The notes below the pieces were generated by a model. It had not been told where the DNA came from and did no database searches. It saw only the letters and a list, made by a program, of their open reading frames with translations. DNA of 64,000 nucleotides from Limnoglobus roseus (GTDB lineage: Bacteria > Planctomycetota > Planctomycetia > Gemmatales > Gemmataceae), in assembly GCF_008254045.1 (NCBI RefSeq), contig NZ_CP042425.1, forward strand, positions 6,510,001 to 6,574,000. Reading direction: 5' to 3'. Numbering within the stretch: the stretch's first letter is position 1; every line of letters begins with the position of its first letter. Positions 32,353 through 41,969 of this stretch are shown one piece after another. Position numbers and translations under genes: made by a program.

Positions 32353-35300
32353 ATGAACGACCCCAACGAAACCGTTAACTTCCATTCGATCAACACGAGA
32401 TCATACAACCCCGGTACGACCCCAGCACCCCTTCCGACACGCATCGGGCGCTACCACATCCAACAATTGCTCGGCAGTGGCGGGTTTGGACAGGTGTACC
32501 GAGCCCACGACGAGCAACTCGACCGGATCGTGGCTATCAAAGTCCCCCACCCCCATCGCATCACCACACCCGCGGATGTCGATGCCTATCTGGCCGAAGC
32601 CCAAATCGTCGCCAGTCTCGACCACACGAATATCGTTCCAGTATACGATGTCGGCACTGCGGACTACTGCCCCTTTTTTATCGTCTCCAAGTACGTGGAA
32701 GGCCGCACCCTGGCGAGTCGGACCAACACCGACCGGCTGTCGTTCGCGGAGGCCGCAGGGTTGATCGCTACTGTCGCAGAGGCGCTCCATCACGCCCATC
32801 GGAAGCGCATCGTCCACAGGGATATCAAGCCCCGCAACATACTTCTCGATAACGCCGGCCAGCCGTTCGTAGTGGATTTCGGACTCGCCCTCAAGGACGA
32901 GCACATCGGTTCTGTTCCGAACTACGCCGGAACCCCCGAGTACATGTCGCCGGAACAAGCCCGCGGCGAGGGGCACCGAGTCGACGGTCGGAGCGACGTC
33001 TTCAGCCTCGGTGTCGTCTTTTACGAACTGCTCGCAGGGCGCCGTCCGTTCAGGGCCGAAACGATCTCCGAGTTGTTGGAACACGTCCAGCTGTTAGACC
33101 CTTGGCCGCCCCGCCAGTACGACGACTCTGTCCCCAAGGAACTGGAACGAATCTGCCTGAAAGCGATCGCGAAGCGGGCGTCGGACCGGTACACGACCGC
33201 GAAGGACATGGCCGACGACCTGCGATACTATTTGGCCGCGGGCGCGTTGGTCTCCTCTCGCACGCCGGTTCCGCAGATCGGTCTCGCTGAACCCGCATCC
33301 GGGGCGATTCCCACCTCCAATAGCGGGCCGATCAAGGTTGTACCAAAGGGACTACGGTCGTTCGATGCTCACGACGCCGATTTCTTCCTCGAACTGCTGC
33401 CGGGGCCGAGGGACCGGAACGGCTTGCCCGACAGTATCCGATTTTGGCTGAACCGGATCGGAGAACTCGACCCCGACCACACGTTTTCCGTGGGCCTGAT
33501 CTACGGGCCGTCGGGGTGCGGAAAATCGTCTCTCGTGAAGGCGGGACTGCTGACCCGGTTGCCCGACACTGTAACCGCCGTTTACGTCGAGGCGACCGCC
33601 GGGGACACGGAGACGCGGCTGCTAAACGGTCTACGAAAGCGATGCCCTGCGCTGCCCGGGAACCTCGGGTTAACGGAGGCGGTGGCCGCCCTGCGGCGCG
33701 GCCAAGGGCTCGCAGAGGGCAAGAAGATACTGATCGTCCTCGACCAGTTCGAGCAGTGGTTACACAAGAGGAAGGACGAGGCGAACCCGGAACTGGTTTC
33801 GGCCCTGCGCCACTGTGACGGCAGTCGGGTCCAGTGCATCATCCTCTTAAGGGACGACTTCTGGATGGCGGCGACCCAGTTCATGAACGAGTTGGAAGTC
33901 CGCCTCGTGGAGGCTCACAACTCGGCGGCGGTCGAACTCTTCACCCTCCGTCACGCCGAGAAGGTGTTGACCGCGTTCGGCCGCGCCTTCGGGGCGCTGC
34001 AAGCGGCCCCCACGGCACCGACAAGCGACCAGAAGAAGTTCCTCAAACTGGCGGTGTCCGGACTGGCTCAGAACGGGAAGGTGATCCCCGTGCGCCTGGC
34101 CTTATTCGCGGAAATGATGAAAGATAAGGCCTGGACCCCCGCCACACTCAAGCGCGTGGGCGGGACCGAGGGGATTGGGGCCACGTTCCTCGAGGAGACG
34201 TTCAGCGCGGCGACCGCTCCTCCGGAACACCGATACCGCGAAAAGGCGGCCCGGGGCGTCCTGAAAGCGCTGCTCCCGGAAGCAGGCGCGGACATCAAGG
34301 GACACATGCGGTCGGACGGCGAACTGCTCGACGCTTCGGGTTACCGGAGCCGCCCAGCCGATTTTGACCACCTGATCCGCATCCTTGATGGCGAACTCCG
34401 CCTCATCACGCCGACCGACCCGGAAGGAAGGGACGAAGGTGGGAGGACGGCCGACGAAGAAGAGACTGTTTCGACCGCCGCGAATTCCGTCTCGCCGCCT
34501 CTACTCCAACGGTACTACCAACTCACCCACGACTATCTGGTTGTGTCGTTACGGGACTGGCTGACGAGGAAGCAGAAGGAAACCCGCCGGGGTCGGGCCG
34601 AGTTGCTGCTGGCAGACCGAGCGGCCCTTTGGAACGACAGACCGGAACGGCGCTATTTGCCCTCGCTCGGGGAGTACCTCAACATTCTGATTTTCACCCA
34701 ATCAAATGGGTGGTCAGATCCTGAGCGGCGAATGATGACCAGTGCCGGTCAACGGCAAAAGGTTCGTGCGACCTTCGGCGGCCTGATCCTGCTCGGTGTC
34801 TTTGCCGCCGTCTTGCTCGGGTACCGACAGTTCTCCGAGGACCGGGCACGGGGACAAGCGCAGGCGCTCGTTGATAAACTCCGCGTCGCCGACGTGAAGG
34901 AACTACCCTCGATCCTCGAAGCCTTGAAGGAGCGACCCGAACGGCATGTTCCTCTACTTGAGGTGATCGCCGACAATGAGGGGCGACCCGCCCCCGAGCG
35001 ATTCCGGGCAGCCCTTGCCTTGGCCGATGGCCCGGCTCCCCACGCGCGTCATCTAATCCGTCTCTCGCTTACGTGTGATCTGGCCCACATCAAGGTCGTC
35101 AGCGACAGGATCGCCCCCCACGCCGACGGATACCGAGGCGAACTGTGGGAGGTGGTCGGAGAGAAGAATTTGTCCGCTTCCTCTCGCCTTCGCGCGGCGG
35201 TACTCCTCGCGGTCGCAGATCCGAAAGGGGCGCACTGGTCAGAGATCGCCGCGAAGGTGACCGATGCACTGATAACCGCGGCCTCTCTCGACATCGATGG

Positions 35301-36747
35301 CTGGGCAGAACTGCTCGAACCGGTGCATCGGGATCTCGTGCCGGAACTGCGCGTGCGATTCTTGACGGCTTCATACAGCGACGCGGAGCGGTTGACCTCC
35401 GCCCGTGTACTCGCCCGTTACGCGGACGCCGAGACGCTTCGAGAATTAATCTGTGTCTCAACACCGGCCCAGCACACGGTCTTGGTAGACGGGTGTCGGC
35501 GCTACAGTCGTGAGATCTGTCAGGGGTGCCGTGACCTCCTCGGTAGCGCACGAAACCCGCAGGACGGGCGGGATCTCGGGCGACGCCGGAACGCGGCGGT
35601 CGCGCTGCTCCAACTCGGCCTCCCGAACGACATTGAGGGCCCCCTCTCGGGCTCGACCGATCCGACCCTTCGAACCACATTGATCCTTGAGATGCGGTCA
35701 TTCGGCAGCCCATCCGAACGACTGGTCGGTGCATTCGACCGGTTCGAAGATCCGGTCGCCCGTCAGGCCGTGCTGCTCGCCCTCGGACGGTACCGCGACG
35801 TGGAGTTGCCAAATGAGGCGCGGGCGACTTTTGTTGCGAAATTGGAACGGCTGGCCGAGTCCTCACAACACCCCGCAGAACGCAGTGGCGCGGTGTGGCT
35901 ACTCCGCAAATGGGGTCAGGAAGCCCGCGTCCAAGCGATTGAGGAGAAACTCGTCCGCTCCTCCCGATCGTCGGACGCCGGGCTGTCGGAACGAGGCTGG
36001 TGCTTGACCCCCGAGGGCCACACAATGGTACTCGTCCGCGGGCCCGGATCGCTCGCCGGTGAGGCCGAGCAGGGGGGCGAGAAGCGCACCGCTCACCACG
36101 CCCTCGCGGTTGGCGCGCACGAGATCACGATGGAACAGTTCGAGCGGTTTCGGCCGGATGCGAAATTCGCAAATGAAGTGGCCGGTGATCAGAGGTGCCC
36201 GGCCAACAAAATCTCGCTCGTCGGCGCGATCCAGTATTGTCGGTGGTTGAGCGAACGGGAGTCGATCCCCGAGGATCAGATGTGCTACCCGCCCGTATCA
36301 GAAATCGGACCCCAGCACGCGGTCCTTACGGACGCAACTCGGAGTAAGACCGGTTACCGGTTGCTGACGGATGCCGAGTGGGAACACGCATGCCGTGCCG
36401 GTTCGTCGACGACTTGGCTCTGCGGGGAGGTCGAGCAACAACTGGAGGAATTCGCGTGGTTCGCGCGAAACAGTCAGGGGCGCCTCCACACGGTCGGCCA
36501 ATTGATGCCGAGCCCCTTCGGGCTGTTCGACATCGCAGGGAATGCGGCGGAATGGTGTCACTCCACCCGGGCACCGAAGGAAACCGGGGTCATCTGCGGC
36601 AGCTCCTACAACGAACAAGCCCGAGCGCTCCGCTCGGATCTGCGCCAGCCCCTCTCGAACACGGGATACAGTTTCACCGGGTTCCGGATCGCCCGAACGG
36701 TCGGGCCCAGCAAGTCCCCGGAGCCGCAGCACCGGCGGGAGAAATAG
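32353..36747 (+). CDS. Ser/Thr kinase - STAND-type ATPase - HEAT-like - formylglycine-enzyme-like giant protein
   Basis: 1464 residues from ATG 32353 (GGTGA upstream). Residues 33-295: active-looking Hanks kinase with GSGGFGQV (41-48), VAIK (Lys63), HRDIKPRN (155-162), DFG (175-177) and APE-like TPEYMSPEQ. Residues ~340-720: AAA/STAND-type ATPase with Walker A GPSGCGKS (385-392) and Walker B ILIVLDQFEQW (460-469). Residues 808-827: a membrane span (GLILLGVFAAVLLGY). Then ~350 residues of helical, HEAT-like repeats, and from ~1215 a formylglycine-generating-enzyme/SUMF1-like domain ending in FTGFRIAR. So the kinase and ATPase are inside and the sensor domain outside. Likely a transmembrane signalling or conflict protein. 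Heads a co-directional run to 43922. Confidence 0.88.
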   Translation: MNDPNETVNFHSINTRSYNPGTTPAPLPTRIGRYHIQQLLGSGGFGQVYRAHDEQLDRIVAIKVPHPHRITTPADVDAYLAEAQIVASLDHTNIVPVYDVGTADYCPFFIVSKYVEGRTLASRTNTDRLSFAEAAGLIATVAEALHHAHRKRIVHRDIKPRNILLDNAGQPFVVDFGLALKDEHIGSVPNYAGTPEYMSPEQARGEGHRVDGRSDVFSLGVVFYELLAGRRPFRAETISELLEHVQLLDPWPPRQYDDSVPKELERICLKAIAKRASDRYTTAKDMADDLRYYLAAGALVSSRTPVPQIGLAEPASGAIPTSNSGPIKVVPKGLRSFDAHDADFFLELLPGPRDRNGLPDSIRFWLNRIGELDPDHTFSVGLIYGPSGCGKSSLVKAGLLTRLPDTVTAVYVEATAGDTETRLLNGLRKRCPALPGNLGLTEAVAALRRGQGLAEGKKILIVLDQFEQWLHKRKDEANPELVSALRHCDGSRVQCIILLRDDFWMAATQFMNELEVRLVEAHNSAAVELFTLRHAEKVLTAFGRAFGALQAAPTAPTSDQKKFLKLAVSGLAQNGKVIPVRLALFAEMMKDKAWTPATLKRVGGTEGIGATFLEETFSAATAPPEHRYREKAARGVLKALLPEAGADIKGHMRSDGELLDASGYRSRPADFDHLIRILDGELRLITPTDPEGRDEGGRTADEEETVSTAANSVSPPLLQRYYQLTHDYLVVSLRDWLTRKQKETRRGRAELLLADRAALWNDRPERRYLPSLGEYLNILIFTQSNGWSDPERRMMTSAGQRQKVRATFGGLILLGVFAAVLLGYRQFSEDRARGQAQALVDKLRVADVKELPSILEALKERPERHVPLLEVIADNEGRPAPERFRAALALADGPAPHARHLIRLSLTCDLAHIKVVSDRIAPHADGYRGELWEVVGEKNLSASSRLRAAVLLAVADPKGAHWSEIAAKVTDALITAASLDIDGWAELLEPVHRDLVPELRVRFLTASYSDAERLTSARVLARYADAETLRELICVSTPAQHTVLVDGCRRYSREICQGCRDLLGSARNPQDGRDLGRRRNAAVALLQLGLPNDIEGPLSGSTDPTLRTTLILEMRSFGSPSERLVGAFDRFEDPVARQAVLLALGRYRDVELPNEARATFVAKLERLAESSQHPAERSGAVWLLRKWGQEARVQAIEEKLVRSSRSSDAGLSERGWCLTPEGHTMVLVRGPGSLAGEAEQGGEKRTAHHALAVGAHEITMEQFERFRPDAKFANEVAGDQRCPANKISLVGAIQYCRWLSERESIPEDQMCYPPVSEIGPQHAVLTDATRSKTGYRLLTDAEWEHACRAGSSTTWLCGEVEQQLEEFAWFARNSQGRLHTVGQLMPSPFGLFDIAGNAAEWCHSTRAPKETGVICGSSYNEQARALRSDLRQPLSNTGYSFTGFRIARTVGPSKSPEPQHRREK

Positions 36748-36878
36748 ATGTCAACGTCTCAAAATAGAGACCCATCGCCTTGCCTGTGTCGTCTCGATCC
36801 GGTACAAGTCAGCAGAACAACTCCAATCCGTTAAAGTTCATTCCCCGACAGACCTCCCAATCGCCAGGAGTTCAAGAG

Positions 36879-37259
36879 ATGACGGGAGAGCTCGCATTCC
36901 TGATCTTGCTCACACTTATTGCCGCCCTCGTGCTCGTGTTTGTTATTCGAATCGACTTCGCCATCCGGGCCATTCTCAACAAACGTCTCCCGGCCATCCT
37001 CAGGTTCTTGGATCATAATGCGGAAGAGTTACCGAAATTCGACCACGTCCATGTGTCCGGTTTTATCGGCCTTCGGGTACACGGTGTGTTCATCGTCTGG
37101 GAGTGGCGAGCGGGGCGGTGGCATTGTCTTTCTCAGGCCGGCGCCGCAGATCCGGGCGTTCCGCCTTCGTTCTCGGGAGCTTTCGAAGGCGACGTTGCGA
37201 AGACCTGGACGCAGTTGACCGAGTCATCGCAATCTTCCACCCGCGCCTCTTCGCCATGA
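36879..37259 (+). CDS. Small single-span membrane protein coupled to glycosyltransferase
   Basis: 126 residues from ATG 36879 with AGGAG upstream. N-terminal span FLILLTLIAALVLVFVIRI, then a soluble part with KFDHVHVSGFIGLRVHGVFI and a Ser/Thr-rich end. Its stop overlaps the next ATG (ATGA). Earlier in-frame start at 36780 lacks a ribosome site. Unknown function, perhaps a membrane tether for the glycosyltransferases. Confidence 0.6.
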   Translation: MTGELAFLILLTLIAALVLVFVIRIDFAIRAILNKRLPAILRFLDHNAEELPKFDHVHVSGFIGLRVHGVFIVWEWRAGRWHCLSQAGAADPGVPPSFSGAFEGDVAKTWTQLTESSQSSTRASSP

Positions 37260-38695
37260 GCACCCATCGCAGCCCGGACTCGTGTCCGCATCGGCGGCCG
37301 GCGCTGAAAGTCGGGCCTGATCGATGGGCGTGCGCAACCGTGCTCCAACTACTCGGTGACTTGCCGGCTGGTGGGCTAGTGGAACGGGCTGTTTGCGAGG
37401 CGTGTTGCCGGTACGCGCTCCCACCCGGGCCGCGCCTCAATCCGGTGGTCGCTTCGCGCGTGTTTTCGGCCGTCCGCGAACTCAGTTCCCGCGGCCCGGT
37501 CAACGCTTCACAGCGAATTGCGTGCGAGCAGTTGACCAGCTTCGCCGTCCGCTGGCTGGCCGACTTGTCCAACGGGCAGCGGGTCATCCCGTACATCGAG
37601 GAGGCCGCACGGGCGGCGGTTTGCGATCGGTCCCCTTCCGATCCGGCGCGGCACCCGAAGATCGGGCTGGTCGGACCGCAGGCGGGCTTCGGCCTCGCCC
37701 ACCTGAACCGGGACGTCGCGGTCCACCTCGGTATCGACCGGTGGCTCGTCGTCGGCCCCAGAAGCCCGGCGAGCGACACGTCGTGTCGAACGGACGTTGT
37801 GTCCCACCAGGCGGGTACGGTGGAACTCGAAACGTGGCTCGAAGGGCTCGACGTCGTTCTCTTCGCCGAGCGGCCGTTCTTTCCGGACTTAACGGGCGCG
37901 GCCCGACGGGCGGGGGCGCTTGTCGCGTGCGTGCCCATGCTGGAATGGCTTCACCCGGGGATGGAGTGGCTCGGCGAGGTCGATCTGATGATCTGTCCGA
38001 CCCGCCACGCCGCTCGCGTCCTCGCCGACTGGAAGCAGCGCTACGGGTTCGCCTGGGCGGTGGAGTGTGTCCCCTGGCCGATCGATGTGGACCGGTTCCG
38101 ATTCCGTCAGCGCCGGTCGTGCGGTCGGTTCGTCTACGTGCACGGGTCCGGCGGAGCGCGGGGCGAACGCGGTGACGGTTCGCACATTAACCGCAAGGGG
38201 CTCTCCGTTCTGGTTGAGGCGGCCCGGCGGGTGCCCGAGATCCCGGTGCTGGTGTACGCGCCCTTGCGGGACGTTCCGTCACCTCCCCAGAACGTGTCCG
38301 TTTGCCGGCCTCCAAAGAACAATGCTCAGTTGTTCGACGAGGGAGACGTGTGCGTCCAGCCGAGCCACTGGGAAGGGCTGGGTTTGCCGCTGCTCGAGTG
38401 CCAGGCGGCGGGGCTGCCGTTAATCACGACCGATGCCGCACCGATGAACGAACACCGACCGCTGGCGGTCATCCCGTGCACCTCGGAGGCAGTACAACTC
38501 GGTCCGGACCTCTTCACCAGCGCGGCGGTGATCGACCCCGTTGACCTCGCAGATGTGTTGCGCTCGGTTCACCGGCAAAACATCGCGAGTCACAGTTCCG
38601 CGGCGCGACACTTTGTCGAATCCGAGCACGCCTGGAAGACGGCCGCGCCCGAGATCCTTCGGTTCGTCGGAACGTCGAGGAAGCCCGTCGGTTGA
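37256..38695 (+). CDS. GT4-type glycosyltransferase with N-terminal Cys-rich module
   Basis: 479 residues from ATG 37256 (ATGA overlap with the preceding gene). The C-terminal half is a GT-B family 4 transferase: NRKGLSVLVEAARRVPE, VCRPPKNNAQLFDEGDVCVQ and the nucleotide-binding signature HWEGLGLPLLECQAAGLPLI (ExGLP...E). The N-terminal ~110 residues are a separate module (CPHRRPALK, AVCEACCRYALPPGPRLNPV, VASRVF) that is repeated at the start of the next protein and is not part of GT-B folds I know. Probably acts on a surface polysaccharide or glycoprotein. Confidence 0.8.
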   Translation: MSTHRSPDSCPHRRPALKVGPDRWACATVLQLLGDLPAGGLVERAVCEACCRYALPPGPRLNPVVASRVFSAVRELSSRGPVNASQRIACEQLTSFAVRWLADLSNGQRVIPYIEEAARAAVCDRSPSDPARHPKIGLVGPQAGFGLAHLNRDVAVHLGIDRWLVVGPRSPASDTSCRTDVVSHQAGTVELETWLEGLDVVLFAERPFFPDLTGAARRAGALVACVPMLEWLHPGMEWLGEVDLMICPTRHAARVLADWKQRYGFAWAVECVPWPIDVDRFRFRQRRSCGRFVYVHGSGGARGERGDGSHINRKGLSVLVEAARRVPEIPVLVYAPLRDVPSPPQNVSVCRPPKNNAQLFDEGDVCVQPSHWEGLGLPLLECQAAGLPLITTDAAPMNEHRPLAVIPCTSEAVQLGPDLFTSAAVIDPVDLADVLRSVHRQNIASHSSAARHFVESEHAWKTAAPEILRFVGTSRKPVG

Positions 38696-38759
38696 GGGGC
38701 ACCACCGACCCCGATACCCCGGCACGTGGTCCATCGTTCTCGCGACCAATGGAAGACCG

Positions 38760-40847
38760 ATGCCCAGAAAGGCTCTCCTGACGCTCCCAACGGCGGACAC
38801 CTGCCGGTGGCAGATCACGACCAACGACTCGCGGGCTTGTGGCCTGGTCGCGGCCGTTCTCGAGGTCGGCCCGAGCATTACGGCTCCCCTGAGCGCCGAC
38901 GTTTGTGAGGCGTGCTGTCGGAGTTTCCCGCCTTCGCCGGAGCAGTTGAATCCGGTGGTAGCGAGCCTCTTGTACACCGCATCGGGCCGCGTACTCGCGG
39001 ACGGCACGATCCCGGCGGACGGTGTCGAAAAGGCACGTCAGGTCCGTGAGCGTGCGCTCCGTTCGTTGAACGTGGCTCACCCCGACTCCCGTCGGATTAC
39101 GCCGGCGCGGGAGACGATACCGTGCCATTGGCTCGGCACCGCCGTGACAGCAAGTGACGGGCCGGTTGATAAAACCGTGACCCACCGGTGTCGGCACCCT
39201 CGGCACGAATGGGCTTCACCTTCGATCTGCAAGATGTGTCACGACTGGGCGATTCGACCCAGCGTTTCCCGACCCCTGACGCTCGACGAGATTGTGCCGC
39301 CCCCTGAGCGGCTTTGCGGTCCCGCGGTTCGGAAATGGGGGGTCGGCATTACAACTTCCCCGCGACGGCAGCCAACCCTCGAGATGTGCTTGGACGGGGT
39401 GGTGCGTGCGGGGTGGGAGGAGCCGCTCTTGTTCCTCGACGGTACGGTTCGCATCCCGGACCGCTACGCCGATCTGCCGGTCACTTGGCGCGAGAACGGG
39501 ATCGGGGCTTGGCCGGCGTGGTACCTTGCTATGGCCGAGTTGTGCTTCCAGCGGCCGGACGCAGACGCTTACGTGATCCTCCAGGACGATGTCCTCCTAC
39601 ACGACCGTGGACCGCTGCGGGAATACCTGGAGCGGGTTCTGTGGCCGGGTGATCGGCCTGGGGTGATCAGCCTCTTCTACACGGGAATCGACGCGCGACA
39701 CGGTTGGAGCCGAACGGGCTGGCACTGGGGCGCTCAGGGCTTCGTCTTCCCTCCCGGGGTCGCCCGGGCAATGCTCGCGGACGCCGACCTGTCCCGGACC
39801 TGGCTGGCGACCGCGGGCGGCCCACACAGCCCGATCCCGGAGCGGATCCACGAGTGGGTTGTGCGTGCGGGTGTCGACGTCTGGTTCGCCAACCCGAGCC
39901 TTTCGCAGCACGCTGGGAACGCCAGCACGATCTGGTCCGAGGCGCACATCTCGGGGGGGCGGAAGGCCCACTGGTTCAGTGGGAGCATCGACACCGAATT
40001 CGCCGCCGAGGAGAACTTTGCCGCGTTCCCGGAGGAACAGTTCCCCTGCGCCGCGCGGGATCAGAGCGGGTACCAGGATCGTGTCGATCGTGGTCGGGAG
40101 CGGATGGCCGGGCACTCGGTCGTCATCTGCGGCCTTTGCCGGAACGTCCGCCACTTCCTGCCTCGCACCGCCGCACGGGTCGAAAAGCTCGGCAGCATGT
40201 TCCGGGATTACCGGGCGATCTTCTTCGAGAACGACTCCGAGGATGCGTCGCCAGAGTTCCTCCGCGACTGGGCATCGGTCAACCCTCGTGTCGAGTTCAT
40301 CAGCGAGAAACTCGGGGTTCGGCAGTACCCGGCGACCCGGGATCTCCGCCGGGCGGCCTGGCTCGCCAAGTGCCGGAACCGGTACCGCGAGCGTTTCGCC
40401 CAAGCCTACGCCGACTACGACTACGTGATCGTCCTGGACACCGATCTCATGGGTGGTTGGAGCTACGAGGGAATCGCCCACACGTTCGGCCACGAGAGCT
40501 GGGACTTCGTCGGCTCCTATGGACTGCTCGGGCGGGTCCCGCGGAGGGCGGACGAGTTCCCGTACGTTCACTTCGACACCTGGGCTTTCCACCCGGCCAA
40601 AGGTACCGCGGCGCGACAACTGACCAACTTTGCGGACCTGCGCTTGCACCGCGGCGACCCGCTGCTGCCGGTCGAATCCTGTTTCGGCGGGCTGGGTGTC
40701 TATCGGTCGGCGTGCCTGCTCGAATGCGCCTATGCGAGCGACACCGGTGTGGAACACACGGGGCTCCACGATCGCATGAAACGGGCCGGCTTCGACAGGC
40801 TATTTCTGAATCCGAGTCAGGTAGTCCTTTATTCGCCGGGTTACTAG
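38760..40847 (+). CDS. Two-domain glycosyltransferase (GT25-like plus CAP59/GT69-like) with N-terminal Cys-rich module
   Basis: 695 residues from ATG 38760. Residues ~20-100: the shared module (ADVCEACCRSFPPSPEQLNP then VVASLLYTA). A second Cys/His cluster follows (THRCRHPRHEWASPSICKMC). Residues ~190-410: a GT-A fold with YVILQDDVLLHDRGPL and LFYTGIDARHGW, like LPS family 25. Residues ~455-690: VVICGLCRNVRHFLPRTAAR, FFENDSEDASPEF and DYVIVLDTDLMGGWSYEGIA (DxD), resembling CAP59-type mannosyltransferases. Two DxD/QDD sites predict two sugar transfers by one chain. It is 64 bases after the previous gene. Confidence 0.75.
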   Translation: MPRKALLTLPTADTCRWQITTNDSRACGLVAAVLEVGPSITAPLSADVCEACCRSFPPSPEQLNPVVASLLYTASGRVLADGTIPADGVEKARQVRERALRSLNVAHPDSRRITPARETIPCHWLGTAVTASDGPVDKTVTHRCRHPRHEWASPSICKMCHDWAIRPSVSRPLTLDEIVPPPERLCGPAVRKWGVGITTSPRRQPTLEMCLDGVVRAGWEEPLLFLDGTVRIPDRYADLPVTWRENGIGAWPAWYLAMAELCFQRPDADAYVILQDDVLLHDRGPLREYLERVLWPGDRPGVISLFYTGIDARHGWSRTGWHWGAQGFVFPPGVARAMLADADLSRTWLATAGGPHSPIPERIHEWVVRAGVDVWFANPSLSQHAGNASTIWSEAHISGGRKAHWFSGSIDTEFAAEENFAAFPEEQFPCAARDQSGYQDRVDRGRERMAGHSVVICGLCRNVRHFLPRTAARVEKLGSMFRDYRAIFFENDSEDASPEFLRDWASVNPRVEFISEKLGVRQYPATRDLRRAAWLAKCRNRYRERFAQAYADYDYVIVLDTDLMGGWSYEGIAHTFGHESWDFVGSYGLLGRVPRRADEFPYVHFDTWAFHPAKGTAARQLTNFADLRLHRGDPLLPVESCFGGLGVYRSACLLECAYASDTGVEHTGLHDRMKRAGFDRLFLNPSQVVLYSPGY

Positions 40848-40861
40848 CACCGCGAGGTCGC

Positions 40862-41566
40862 GTGAAGAAAGTCATCGTCGTCACCTTGTTCAAGCGCCCG
40901 ACCTACACGTCGCGGGTGCTGGACTGGCTCGGGCAGTGCCACGGGGTCGAGGAGTACTCGATCCTGTTGCACATCGAACCCGGATGCCACCCGGTTCTTG
41001 ACCTCGCGCAAGAATTCCCGCACCCGGGCAAGGTCGTTGTCGAGAACAGGGCTCTTCTCGGGTGTACCCGCAACATCTACGAGAGTTTGGATCACGGATT
41101 CAGGCACGCGGACTTTGTCATCCACTTTGAGGACGATGTCGCGCCGGCCCGTGATTGTTTGCGATACTTCGAATGGGCCCGGAACCGCTTCGAGGGGGAG
41201 AAAGACGTTTTCACAGTGTCGGCCTATCAAAAATCGCAGGTCGGGCCGGACCGCTACTACTCCGCGCGGCGGGTCCGGTGGTTCAACTCTTGGGGCTGGG
41301 GCACCTGGCACGACCGCTGGCTCGAACTGCGGGAGAACTGGCCGTTTGGCGCGTCGTATTCCTGGGACATCGGGGCCAACCGGCTCCGCGGAGACCGGTG
41401 TCAGATCCAGCCGGACCTCGCAAGGTCGCAGAACATCGGGGCCGAGGACGGTGCCCACTGTCCCAGCCCGGAATGGCACCGCGACAACCACTGGAATGAG
41501 TTCGGAGCTTGGTCCGTGCCGCTCGACCCGATCGCCAAATTCACCCTGGCGAGCGAGGAAGAATAA
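40862..41566 (+). CDS. GT-A glycosyltransferase, GNT-I-like
   Basis: 234 residues from GTG 40862 (GAGGT upstream), 14 bases after the previous stop. KKVIVVTLFKRPTYTSRVLD, LLHIEPGCHPVLDLAQEF, ADFVIHFEDDVAPARDCLRY (DD metal site) and WFNSWGWGTWHDRWLELREN match the GNT-I/POMGNT-like GT-A pattern. Third transferase of the cluster. No membrane anchor. Confidence 0.75.
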   Translation: MKKVIVVTLFKRPTYTSRVLDWLGQCHGVEEYSILLHIEPGCHPVLDLAQEFPHPGKVVVENRALLGCTRNIYESLDHGFRHADFVIHFEDDVAPARDCLRYFEWARNRFEGEKDVFTVSAYQKSQVGPDRYYSARRVRWFNSWGWGTWHDRWLELRENWPFGASYSWDIGANRLRGDRCQIQPDLARSQNIGAEDGAHCPSPEWHRDNHWNEFGAWSVPLDPIAKFTLASEEE

Positions 41567-41675
41567 TCCGTTCACCGTATTTGTCCCGCCCGTCTCGCCG
41601 GGACTGTCGCATCCCTGATGCTGAGGAGTTTCGTCAGCATCAAATACGGCGTAGTTCCTCCAAGCCTGTCCCGGC

Positions 41676-41931
41676 ATGCAGGTCATCACGATCAAGATCT
41701 GGAACGGCAGCCCCAAACACGATATCGGTCCCATGTTGCGCGCGTTCCTCCCGACCCTCATCAGACGTTTCAAAAGAACCTGGGATACACCGTCATCGGC
41801 TCCACGTCATCGATACCGGCAGTACGGAACTCGGTACTCCGTCCTTGATCAAGGCACCTTGGTCGGTAAACTCGTCAAGACCAATCAGCGTCTGGGGCCG
41901 GCAAGTCGGTTCTGAATCGAGACCCGATTGA
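41676..41931 (+). pseudogene. Possible decayed family-2 glycosyltransferase start
   Basis: The 403-base gap after 41566 has no intact gene. It holds MQVITIKIWNGSPKHDIGPM in one frame and, further on in another, LHVIDTGSTELGTPSLI, which looks like the VIDTGSTDGTPELI motif of family-2 transferases. These would be frameshifted pieces of a fourth transferase. Weak evidence. Confidence 0.3.
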
Positions 41932-41969
41932 GGTGATTTGCCCGCGTTACTCGAAGAGGAGACGCACCA

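Noticed and set aside
32353..36747. Diversity-generating retroelement target (FGE-like C terminus)
   Set aside because: No reverse transcriptase, template repeat or accessory gene is visible in the window.
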